Part shown: positions 1 to 6,541 of the stretch, piece after piece | Layout: each line of letters begins with the position of its first letter | How positions within the stretch are numbered: position 1 is the stretch's first letter | Source: Holophagaceae bacterium | GTDB taxonomy: Bacteria > Acidobacteriota > Holophagae > Holophagales > Holophagaceae | Reading direction: 5' to 3' | Assembly: GCA_021286765.1 (NCBI GenBank) | Contig: JAJTBS010000002.1 | Location: 496,001-560,000, forward strand | DNA: 64,000 nucleotides | Position numbers and translations under genes: made by a program | Notes under the pieces: generated by a model | Told to the model about the DNA's origin: nothing | Database searches by the model: none | The model's input: only the letters and a program-made list of their open reading frames with translations

Positions 1-90
1 ATGCTGAGCAACGCGGCGGGTGAGACCAACCACGAGGGCGTGGCCACGACGGATGTCCTTGAGTTGGCGGCGAAGTCGCTGAAGGCCTGA
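1..90 (+). CDS. C-terminal tail of an unidentified protein (5' partial)
   Basis: The frame is open from base 1 and ends at TGA 88-90, giving a 29-residue tail ending in ELAAKSLKA. The start lies outside the window. A strong hairpin follows directly, so this looks like the true end of a gene. The tail is too short to assign a family. Confidence 0.6.
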   Translation: MLSNAAGETNHEGVATTDVLELAAKSLKA

Positions 91-104
91 TCAGGTCTTC
101 CACC

Positions 105-135
105 ACCAAGCGGGGCGCCCTGCGCCCCGCTTGGT
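105..135 (+). terminator. Long perfect hairpin downstream of the partial gene
   Basis: ACCAAGCGGGGCGC (105-118) pairs perfectly with 122-135 around a 3-base loop, a 14-bp stem. There is no U tract afterwards, so it may be a weak intrinsic terminator or an mRNA 3'-end stabiliser. It separates the partial gene from the transporter starting at 178. Confidence 0.6.
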
Positions 136-177
136 CCGTACGGCCAGCGGCTGGTAGATTCCGGTGTGAGGTAGAGG

Positions 178-1281
178 ATGCAGGAGCAGCACCCGATCAA
201 GCATTTCGCCCCAGGCTGGTTCGCCGTCATCATGGGCACGGGGGGCTTGGCGAACATCCTGTTCCTCTGGGAACGCCAGTTCCCCGGCCTCTGGCGCACC
301 AGTTACGCCGTGGCGGTCCTCGCCGATGTCGGCTACTTCGTGGTGCTGATCCCGTGGCTGCTGCGCTGGATCCACCACTTCGAGTACGTGCGGCGGGACC
401 TCGAGCATCCTGTGGCCACCAACTTCTTCGTTACCATGCCGGTGGCCACGGTCATCCTGGGCACCAACCTGCATCTAATCTGGAGCCCGTATCTGGCACC
501 GGCCTTGGTTTTCTCTGCGACCCTGGCCTGCTGGATCATCGCCATTCTCGGCGTGGCAGGGTTCACGCTCTTCACCACCTTCCGTTTCATCCGCTCGGAC
601 GCGGCACCGGACCCCGCCACCATGAACTTCTCCTGGATCATGGCGCCCATCGCCAACATGGCCCTGCTGCTGCTGGGCAACCAGGTGCTCGGCTCGGTCC
701 TCCAGCGCCACCCCGCGTGGGGAATGACGGTCTTCGTGATGAACGCGGCCATGCTCGGCATCGGCTTCTTTTTGTTCCTCTTTGTCGGAGCCATCATCTT
801 CGTGCGGCTGGCCCAGCATCCCCTGCCGCCGGCGGACACCACCCCGACCTTCGGCATCTTCCTAAGCGCGGCGGGTCTCGCGGTGAACTGCCTGCTGGAC
901 CTGGGCCTCCATGCGAAGACCCTGGGCCTGGTGACGGAGCCGGGCCTCTTCACCGTGGGGGCTGCCGCCCTCTGGGGCTTCGGCATGTGGATCCTGGCCA
1001 TCATCGCCATCATCTGCGTCCACCAGATGCGGCGGGGCGGCATCCCCTTCAGCCTGGGCTGGTGGGCCTTCGTCTTCCCGCTCGCGGCCTACACCATCGG
1101 CAGCCAGAAGCTCGCGGGGCGCTTCCCCTCTCCGCTCACGCAGGGCTATGCCATGGCCCTGACGGTCCTGCTGGTCCTGCTCTGGCTCTACATTCTGGTG
1201 AACACGCTGCGGGGCGTGGCGCTGGGCACGCTGTTCAGGGGCCGCCCCCTGGCTCCCCCGGAGGGCGGCTGCACGCCCTGA
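178..1281 (+). CDS. TDT-family (TehA/SLAC1-like) anion transporter
   Basis: A 367-residue, highly hydrophobic protein with about ten predicted membrane helices. The opening (HFAPGWFAVIMGTGGLANIL) is typical of the tellurite-resistance/dicarboxylate transporter (TDT) family, which includes TehA, Mae1 and SLAC1 anion channels. It probably moves a small anion or weak acid across the inner membrane; the substrate cannot be read from sequence. The ATG follows a GAGG-type ribosome site, and a TAGATT -10-like hexamer lies at 155-160. It converges on the DAHP synthase gene with only 16 bases between them, where a small hairpin (about 1275-1291) could serve both ends. Confidence 0.85.
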   Translation: MQEQHPIKHFAPGWFAVIMGTGGLANILFLWERQFPGLWRTSYAVAVLADVGYFVVLIPWLLRWIHHFEYVRRDLEHPVATNFFVTMPVATVILGTNLHLIWSPYLAPALVFSATLACWIIAILGVAGFTLFTTFRFIRSDAAPDPATMNFSWIMAPIANMALLLLGNQVLGSVLQRHPAWGMTVFVMNAAMLGIGFFLFLFVGAIIFVRLAQHPLPPADTTPTFGIFLSAAGLAVNCLLDLGLHAKTLGLVTEPGLFTVGAAALWGFGMWILAIIAIICVHQMRRGGIPFSLGWWAFVFPLAAYTIGSQKLAGRFPSPLTQGYAMALTVLLVLLWLYILVNTLRGVALGTLFRGRPLAPPEGGCTP

Positions 1282-1297
1282 GGCCCCAGGGGCGCTG

Positions 1298-2365
1298 TCA
1301 CCGCCTCGGCAGGACTTCCTTCAGCAGGGAACGGGTCTCTCGGAGCATGGCCGCCGTGTCCTCCCAGCCGAGGCAGGCGTCGGTGACGGAGCAGCCGTAG
1401 CGCAGCTGGGTGAGGTCGGCGGGGATGGGCTGGTGGCCCTCCTCGAGAAAGCTCTCGATCATCACGCCCACGATGGAGCGGTTGCCGCGCAGGATCTGGT
1501 GGGCGCAGTCGTGCAGCACCAGAGGCTGGAGCTTCGGGTTCTTGAGGCTGTTGGCGTGGGAGCAATCGACCACGATGTTCTCGGCCAGGCCCGCCTTGCG
1601 CAGGGCCGCTTCGGCCAGTGAGACGCTCACGGTGTCGTAGTTGGGGCGGTCGCTGCCGCCCCGCAGCACCAGGTGGCCCAGGGCGTTGCCGCGGGTGCGC
1701 ACGATGGCGGCCTGGCCCTGGTCGTTGATGCCCAGGAAGCTGTGGGGATGCGAGGCCGAGAGGATGCCGTTCACCGCCGCGCCCAGGTCCCCGTCCGTGG
1801 CGTTCTTGAAGCCCACGGGCGTCGAGAGGCCGCTGGACATCTCCCGGTGGGTCTGGGACTCGGAGGTGCGGGCCCCGATGGCCGTCCAGGCGATGAGGTC
1901 GCCCAGATACTGGGGCGTGATGGGATCCAGGGCCTCGGTGCCGGCGGGCAGGCCCAGCTCGCCGATGCGGAGCAGGAATTCCCGGGCCTTCCGGACGCCC
2001 TCCTCGATGTGGAAGGAGTCGTCCATGCGCGGATCGTTCACGAAGCCCTTCCATCCCGTGGAGGTGCGGGGCTTCTCGAAGTAGACCCGCATGACCAGCA
2101 GGAGGGTATCCGCCACCTCGTCGGCCAGGACCTTGAGGCGCTGGGCATAGTCCAGACCCGCCATGGGATCGTGGATGCTGCAGGGGCCCACCACCACCAT
2201 GAGGCGGGGGTCCTCCCGGGCCAGGATGCGCTGGAGGTTGCGGCGGCCCATGGCCACGGTCTCGGCCACGGCATCCGGCACAGGCAGGGCGGCGTGGATC
2301 TCGCCGGGCGAGGGCATCCGGTCGAAAGCATCGATGTTGAGGTTTTCGAGGGCCTGGTGGGTCAT
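1298..2365 (-). CDS. aroG: 3-deoxy-7-phosphoheptulonate synthase (class I DAHP synthase)
   Basis: This enzyme condenses phosphoenolpyruvate and erythrose-4-phosphate to DAHP, the first step of the shikimate pathway. The 355-residue product from ATG 2365 matches the usual AroF/G/H length of about 350. Family motifs are visible: VVVGPCSIHDP, EKPRTSTGWKGFVNDP, and HANSLKNP near the C terminus. The frame stays open upstream, but a start at 2365 removes a non-homologous, proline-rich extension. An intrinsic terminator and an aromatic-rich leader peptide lie just upstream (see separate entries), so expression is probably controlled by attenuation in response to charged Trp, Phe or Tyr tRNA. Which of AroF, AroG or AroH it resembles most was not determined. 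Confidence 0.93.
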   Translation of the reverse strand: MTHQALENLNIDAFDRMPSPGEIHAALPVPDAVAETVAMGRRNLQRILAREDPRLMVVVGPCSIHDPMAGLDYAQRLKVLADEVADTLLLVMRVYFEKPRTSTGWKGFVNDPRMDDSFHIEEGVRKAREFLLRIGELGLPAGTEALDPITPQYLGDLIAWTAIGARTSESQTHREMSSGLSTPVGFKNATDGDLGAAVNGILSASHPHSFLGINDQGQAAIVRTRGNALGHLVLRGGSDRPNYDTVSVSLAEAALRKAGLAENIVVDCSHANSLKNPKLQPLVLHDCAHQILRGNRSIVGVMIESFLEEGHQPIPADLTQLRYGCSVTDACLGWEDTAAMLRETRSLLKEVLPRR

Positions 2366-2388
2366 GGATGCGGCTTTCCTGGGAAACG

Positions 2389-2419
2389 AAAAACCCCGAT
2401 CCCTGGGGAGGATCGGGGT
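2389..2419 (-). terminator. Attenuator terminator upstream of the DAHP synthase gene
   Basis: On the minus strand ACCCCGATCC (2419-2410) pairs with GGATCGGGGT (2402-2393), followed directly by a run of U (2393-2389). It lies between the leader-peptide stop (2442) and the aroG start (2365), the classical place for an amino-acid attenuator. Part of the 5' arm (CGATCC) can instead pair with GGATCG within the leader-peptide coding region, with GTGG/CCAC extending it. That gives a plausible antiterminator. Confidence 0.8.
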
Positions 2420-2441
2420 GGTCGGTGGGGGATTCCGGAGG

Positions 2442-2516
2442 TTAGGAAGGACCCTGGCCGCGCCACGCGCGATCCGCGCGGGGGCTCCAATAGGGATAGG
2501 TAAACCAATGGGACAT
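2442..2516 (-). CDS. Aromatic-rich leader peptide (24 aa) of the aroG attenuator
   Basis: A 24-residue open frame reads ATG (2516) to TAA (2442) and begins MSHWFTYPYW. It has Trp at 4, 10 and 18, Phe at 5 and Tyr at 7 and 9, so five of residues 4-10 are aromatic. A weak GGAAG ribosome site lies just upstream. A CGCGCG-GAT-CGCGCG hairpin (2466-2480) falls inside its coding sequence and could act as the pause stem. With the terminator downstream, this is the layout of ribosome-mediated attenuation. Stalling at scarce aromatic aminoacyl-tRNA would favour antitermination and DAHP synthase expression. The function is inferred; the frame and codons are directly visible. Confidence 0.75.
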   Translation of the reverse strand: MSHWFTYPYWSPRADRAWRGQGPS

Positions 2517-2537
2517 GGGGCTTCCAGGGGGTGTCCC

Positions 2538-2566
2538 ATCCTGAAGCAAGGCGAGGTGGATTTCAA
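2538..2566 (-). promoter_or_regulatory. Candidate promoter for the leader peptide-aroG transcript
   Basis: Reading the minus strand, TTGAAA (2566-2561) is followed after 17 bases by CAGGAT (2543-2538). The -35 is good and the -10 is weak. Transcription from here would start near 2530 and give a leader of about 165 bases containing the leader peptide and terminator. Confidence 0.4.
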
Positions 2567-2572
2567 CCATCA

Positions 2573-2614
2573 TACAAAATTGTTGAATCAATATTAAATT
2601 GATACAATTTTGTA
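2573..2614 (+). promoter_or_regulatory. AT-rich dyad overlapping the promoter of the NifA-like gene
   Basis: TACAAAATTG (2573-2582) and CAATTTTGTA (2605-2614) form a 10-bp inverted repeat, with ATCAAT (2587) and ATTGAT (2598) as inner arms. Within it lies a sigma70-like promoter: TTGTTG (2580-2585), 17 bases, TACAAT (2603-2608). A dyad covering both hexamers suggests an operator. A related element recurs immediately after the NifA-like gene (4179-4230). Confidence 0.6.
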
Positions 2615-2635
2615 AGATTCACTCTCGGAGCCCCC

Positions 2636-4177
2636 ATGAACGCCTCGGAGGATGCCCTTCTGCTCTCGCCCCTGCTGGAACTCAGCCACGCCCTGGCGGC
2701 TTCGGACATCCGCTCAGCGCTGCCCCGGGCCCTGGAGATCCTGTCGGAGGCCTTCGGGGCTCTGAACGGGGCCATCCTCCTGGCGGACGAGGAGGGCCGC
2801 GGGCTGCGCATCGAGGCGGCGCGCGGCCTGTCCAGGCAGGCGGCGGAGCGGGCCCACTACAAGGCAGGGGAGGGCATCAACGGCCGGGTCCTGGTGAGCG
2901 GCAAGGCCGTGGTGCTGCCCCAGGCCAGTCAGGAGCCCCTCTTCCTGGACCGCACCGGCGTGCTCAGGGAGCAGAAACGGAAGAAGACGGAGCTCTCCTT
3001 CTTCTGCGTGCCCATCTTCCTGGACCAGAAGACCGCCGGAACCCTCTGCCTCACGGTGCCCTACGACAAACACCGCGACTTCGACCGGGACACCAAGCTG
3101 CTGCAGATCGCCGCCTCCATGGTGGGCTTGGCCATGAAGGTGGCCCGGCTCGTCGCCGCGGACCGGCAGCGGCTGGTGGAGGAGAATCAGCAGTTGCGCC
3201 TGGAACTTCGCGAACGGTACGACCTGCGCCACCTCATCGGGCACAGCCATGCCATGCAGCGGGTCTACGAGGCTGTGGCCCAGGCGGCGCCCAGCAGCAC
3301 CACGGTGCTCATCCGGGGCGAATCCGGCACCGGCAAGGAGCTGGTGGCCCACGCCCTGCATTACAACTCGCCCCGGGCTGAGAAGCCCTTCATCAAGGTC
3401 AGCTGCGGGGCCCTGCCGGAAAACCTCATCGAGTCCGAACTCTTCGGCTACGAGCCCGGTGCCTTCACGGACGCAAGGCACCAGAAGAAGGGCCGCTTCG
3501 AGCTGGCCCATGGCGGCACGCTGTTCCTCGATGAGGTGGGCGAGCTGTCCGCAGCCACCCAGGTGAAGCTGCTGCGGGTGCTGCAGGAGCGGGAATTCGA
3601 GCGGCTGGGCGGAGTGAGCCCCGTGAAGGTGGACGTGCGCCTCCTCGCCGCCACTCACCGCGACCTGGAGGCCGCCGTGCGGGCCGGGACCTTCCGCGAG
3701 GACCTCTACTACCGCCTGCAGGTCTTCGAAGTGTTCATGCCACCCCTCAGGGAGCGCCAGGCGGACATCCTGCTGCTGGCCGACCACTTTGTGGAGAAGG
3801 TGGCGGCGGCCCAGGGCAAGGACGTGCGCCGCATCTCGACCTCGGCCATTGACATGCTGGCGGCCTATCACTGGCCCGGCAACGTGCGTGAGCTGGAGAA
3901 CGCCATCGAGCGGGCCGTCCTCGTCTGCGAGGGCGGGGTCATCCACGCCCACCACCTGCCGCCTTCCCTGCAGACCGCGGAGGTCTCGGGAACCCTGCCG
4001 GGTACGGGACTCGGCGAGGCCGTGGCCGCCTTCGAGCGGGACCTGCTGCAGGACGCCCTGAAGTCCGCCCGGGGGAACCGCTCCCGCGCGGCCCGGCTGC
4101 TCCAGACCACCGAGCGCATCTTGAACTACAAGGTGCAGAAATACGGGCTGGAGCCCGAGCGCTTCCGGAATATCTAA
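2636..4177 (+). CDS. NifA-like sigma54-dependent transcriptional activator (GAF-AAA+-HTH)
   Basis: A 513-residue bacterial enhancer-binding protein. Residues about 14-175 form a GAF sensor domain of the NifA type (GEGINGRVLVSGKAVV, EPLFLDRTG). The AAA+ core has Walker A GESGTGKE (228-235), Walker B GGTLFLDE (293-300) and the YHWPGNVREL segment (411-420). A Fis-type HTH lies at about 478-500. The sigma54-contact loop reads GAFTDA (275-280) instead of the usual GAFTGA. It stands directly before amt-glnK, which points to nitrogen control. No nif structural genes are in the window, so the target regulon is unknown. The ATG follows a GGAG-like site. Confidence 0.88.
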   Translation: MNASEDALLLSPLLELSHALAASDIRSALPRALEILSEAFGALNGAILLADEEGRGLRIEAARGLSRQAAERAHYKAGEGINGRVLVSGKAVVLPQASQEPLFLDRTGVLREQKRKKTELSFFCVPIFLDQKTAGTLCLTVPYDKHRDFDRDTKLLQIAASMVGLAMKVARLVAADRQRLVEENQQLRLELRERYDLRHLIGHSHAMQRVYEAVAQAAPSSTTVLIRGESGTGKELVAHALHYNSPRAEKPFIKVSCGALPENLIESELFGYEPGAFTDARHQKKGRFELAHGGTLFLDEVGELSAATQVKLLRVLQEREFERLGGVSPVKVDVRLLAATHRDLEAAVRAGTFREDLYYRLQVFEVFMPPLRERQADILLLADHFVEKVAAAQGKDVRRISTSAIDMLAAYHWPGNVRELENAIERAVLVCEGGVIHAHHLPPSLQTAEVSGTLPGTGLGEAVAAFERDLLQDALKSARGNRSRAARLLQTTERILNYKVQKYGLEPERFRNI

Positions 4178-4178
4178 T

Positions 4179-4230
4179 ATTACGAAATTGTATCATATTT
4201 TAGATGATATTACATTTTTGTCGAATCAAT
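4179..4230 (+). promoter_or_regulatory. Candidate amt promoter sharing sequence with the NifA-like gene promoter
   Basis: TTGTAT (4188-4193), 17 bases, TACATT (4211-4216) repeats the spacing and form of the promoter at 2580-2608. The 20-mer starting at 4211 matches the one at 2573 in 16 of 20 positions, including a shared GAATCAAT. An imperfect inverted repeat (ATCAT 4192-4196, ATGAT 4204-4208) lies between the hexamers. Transcription from here would give amt a leader of about 250 bases. The rest of the 4178-4475 gap holds the two structured elements listed next. Confidence 0.5.
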
Positions 4231-4282
4231 CGGGGAGAGTTGTTGACTGTCGCGGCTATTAAATAGCCCAATATAAGCATTT

Positions 4283-4321
4283 AAAAAAGAGCGTGGTGCC
4301 GATGCCGGTATCGGCACGCTC
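4283..4321 (-). terminator. Minus-strand intrinsic terminator inside the regulator-amt gap
   Basis: Read on the minus strand, GAGCGTG plus CCGAT (4321-4310) pair with ATCGG plus CACGCTC (4303-4289), with a 3-base bulge. Six U follow (4288-4283). The U tract exists only in the minus direction although both flanking genes are on the plus strand. Either an unannotated antisense RNA ends here, or the hairpin is part of the amt leader fold. Confidence 0.5.
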
Positions 4322-4377
4322 CCTGCCAATGGAATCAGGCAGAGGGGCCGATGGTCGGCTCCGAGAACTGGGAGGGT

Positions 4378-4451
4378 TGGATCGGAGCACACACGACCGT
4401 GGCCTGGGCTGGAACAACGGATTCCCACCGTGCTCAGGCCACACCGATCCA
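4378..4451 (+). ncRNA. Structured RNA element immediately upstream of amt
   Basis: Two perfect nested 8-bp stems are visible. TGGATCGG (4378-4385) pairs with CCGATCCA (4444-4451), and GTGGCCTG (4399-4406) pairs with CAGGCCAC (4435-4442). An ACGG/CCGT tip (4417-4420 with 4428-4431) is possible, as is an alternative GAGCAC/GTGCTC pairing. A smaller CTGCC/GGCAG hairpin precedes it. The outer stem closes about 10 bases before the AAGGAGG ribosome site of amt (4462-4468). It may be a cis-regulatory leader or, with the minus-strand terminator, a small RNA on the other strand. It does not match the glutamine riboswitch core as I remember it. Confidence 0.45.
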
Positions 4452-4475
4452 CTGACCTGTGAAGGAGGACTTTTC

Positions 4476-6053
4476 ATGGACCGGCGGAAGCTCTACAGGC
4501 TTGTCGCAATGGCGGTGGCCCTCGCGGCCATGACGCCTTTGCTCTTTGCGGGCGATCCGAATGGTGGTGCTACGGGCGGCATCCAGAATGTCCCCGCTGC
4601 CACTGCGGGCGCTCCGACCATCCAGGAACTGGGTGCGGCCGTGGGCCAGACTCGGGTGGCGCTCAACTTTGTATGGGTTCTCCTCGCCGGCTTTCTCGTG
4701 ATGTTCATGCAGGCCGGCTTCGCGTTGGCTGAGACCGGCTTCACCCGCGCCAAGAATGCTGCCCACACCATGATGATGAACTTCATGGTCTACGGCATCG
4801 GCATCCTCGGCTTCTGGGCCGTGGGCTACGCCCTGCAGATGGGCGGCAGCGGGGCGCCGATGGGCGCGGCCCTCTCCGCTCCCGAGGGCATGTCGAAGCT
4901 CATCGGGCCCACCATCAATGGCAACGTCTGGGGGCTCTTCGGAGGTAAGGGATTCTTCCTGACCGGTGTGGCCTATGACGTCTCGGCCTTCGCCATGTTC
5001 CTCTTCCAGATGGTGTTCATGGATACGGCGCTCACGATTCCCACGGGCTCCATGGCCGAACGCTGGAAGCTGTCGGCGTTCATCATCTACGGCTTTGTCG
5101 CCTCCGCCTTCATCTATCCTGTCTTCGGATGCTGGGCCTGGGGAGGCGGCTGGTTGGCCTCTCTTGGCAAACTCGGCATGGGCCATGGATATGTGGACTT
5201 CGCAGGTTCCGGTGTGGTGCACCTCACTGGTGGTGTGATGGCCCTGACTGGCGCCATCGTACTGGGACCCCGTATCGGGAAGTACATCAAGGGAAAGGCC
5301 CAAGCCATCCCGGGCCACAATCTACCCATGGGTGTACTGGGTTGTTTCATCCTGGCCTTCGGCTGGTTCGGCTTTAACGCCGGTTCTACCCTCGCGGGGA
5401 CGGACCTCCGCATCGCCGTGGTGGCCGTCAACACCATGCTGGCCTCCGCTTCCGGAGCGGCCTTGGCCTACTTCTACACCTGGAAGAAGTTCGGCGCGCC
5501 CGACTTGTCCATGGCTGTGAACGGCATGCTGGCTGGTATGGTGGCCATCACGGCGCCTTGCGCCTTCGTCAACGCCCCGATCTCAGTGCTGATCGGAGCC
5601 ATCGCGGGCTTCCTGGTGGTGGCCGCCGCCCTGTTCATCGAGAACACGCTGAAGATCGATGATCCGGTGGGTGCTATTGCGGTCCATGGCGTGAACGGGG
5701 CCTGGGGTCTCATCGCCCTGGGGTTGTTCGCAGATGGCACCTACGGCCAGGGATTGAATGGGCCCGCTGGTGGTGTGACGGGCCTCTTCTATGGCGACTC
5801 CAAGCAGTTCCTCGCGCAGGTCATCGGCATCGGCGCCAACCTACTCTGGGTGGGGGTGACCAGCTTCACGCTCTTCAAGGTATTGGACAAGCTGATCGGC
5901 ATGCGGGTCACGCCCGAGCAGGAAATGGGTGGGCTCGACTTCCACGAGGTGTCGGCGCCAGCCTATCCGGGTGACGGCTCCACGGTGAACACACCGGTGA
6001 TGATCCTTCCCAAGCCCCTGACAACGACTGCACCGATTGGAGGTAAGGCATGA
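4476..6053 (+). CDS. amt: Ammonium transporter Amt
   Basis: A 525-residue Amt/Mep/Rh channel for ammonium uptake across the inner membrane. It starts with a signal peptide (residues about 1-25), followed by a short Gly/Ala-rich segment and 11 predicted helices. The pore twin histidines are visible as VVHLTGG (H249) and AVHGVNG (H404), and the periplasmic DFAGSG motif carries D241. The start at 4476 is fixed by AAGGAGG 8 bases upstream and by the signal peptide; the frame is open further upstream without coding character. The last four bases overlap the PII gene (ATGA), the usual amtB-glnK pairing. The NifA-like gene lies before it and a structured leader precedes the start. Confidence 0.96.
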   Translation: MDRRKLYRLVAMAVALAAMTPLLFAGDPNGGATGGIQNVPAATAGAPTIQELGAAVGQTRVALNFVWVLLAGFLVMFMQAGFALAETGFTRAKNAAHTMMMNFMVYGIGILGFWAVGYALQMGGSGAPMGAALSAPEGMSKLIGPTINGNVWGLFGGKGFFLTGVAYDVSAFAMFLFQMVFMDTALTIPTGSMAERWKLSAFIIYGFVASAFIYPVFGCWAWGGGWLASLGKLGMGHGYVDFAGSGVVHLTGGVMALTGAIVLGPRIGKYIKGKAQAIPGHNLPMGVLGCFILAFGWFGFNAGSTLAGTDLRIAVVAVNTMLASASGAALAYFYTWKKFGAPDLSMAVNGMLAGMVAITAPCAFVNAPISVLIGAIAGFLVVAAALFIENTLKIDDPVGAIAVHGVNGAWGLIALGLFADGTYGQGLNGPAGGVTGLFYGDSKQFLAQVIGIGANLLWVGVTSFTLFKVLDKLIGMRVTPEQEMGGLDFHEVSAPAYPGDGSTVNTPVMILPKPLTTTAPIGGKA

Positions 6054-6412
6054 GACTCATCACAGCCATCATCCGGCCGGAGAAACTCGAGGATGTGAAG
6101 ACCGCCCTTTTCGCTGCCGAGGTAACCGGCATGACGATCCTCCGCGTCGCGGGTCACGGCGGCGAAAAGATCGCCCTGGAGACTTACCGCGGTGCACCGA
6201 TGGTCTACGAGTTCCACGAGAAGATCCAACTGGAGATCGCCGTGTCGGAGCCGTTTGTCTCCGTCACCGTCAAGGCCATCCTGGATGCCGCAAGAACCGG
6301 GGAGGTCGGCGACGGCAAGATCTTCGTGCGCCCCCTGGAGCAGGTCATCCGCATTCGGACTGGAGAACTCGACAACGAGGCCCTGACCCCCGAGCCCATG
6401 CGCCAACATTGA
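6050..6412 (+). CDS. glnK: PII-family nitrogen regulator (GlnK-like) without the uridylylation tyrosine
   Basis: A 120-residue PII signal protein, translationally coupled to amt by an ATGA overlap and with its own GGAGG site. PII proteins sense 2-oxoglutarate and ATP/ADP and plug Amt channels. The start MRLITAIIRPEKLEDVKTAL and the C-terminal segment GDGKIFVRPLEQVIRIRTGE are standard. The T-loop reads YRGAPMVYEF, so position 51, Tyr in uridylylated GlnB/GlnK (YRGAEY), is Met here. Tyr53 is present but off position. The protein probably works by ligand binding alone, without GlnD modification. Its direct coupling to amt makes control of Amt the most likely role. Confidence 0.93.
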   Translation: MRLITAIIRPEKLEDVKTALFAAEVTGMTILRVAGHGGEKIALETYRGAPMVYEFHEKIQLEIAVSEPFVSVTVKAILDAARTGEVGDGKIFVRPLEQVIRIRTGELDNEALTPEPMRQH

Positions 6413-6541
6413 GACTGGCTTCAATCCACCCCATTGGCGCCACCTGATCGGCGGCCCAGGTGCCCCACGGTCATGCCTCTCGGACCAGTTGGAGGGCTTC
6501 CGTCCACACTTTCGCCTTGACCTCATTCATGGAGTCTTCAG

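Noticed and set aside
2366-2566. N-terminal extension of DAHP synthase
   Set aside because: The extended frame passes through the terminator hairpin and the leader peptide. DAHP synthase starts at 2365.
4296-4396. Sigma54 promoter (GG-N10-GC) before amt
   Set aside because: The only GG-N10-GC spacing found (around 4375-4390) has poor -24 and -12 matches. The sigma70-like element at 4188-4216 is much better.
4293-4475. Upstream extension of the amt reading frame
   Set aside because: The frame is open but the region lacks a ribosome site, is full of RNA stems and the protein is not homologous; the signal peptide begins at 4476.
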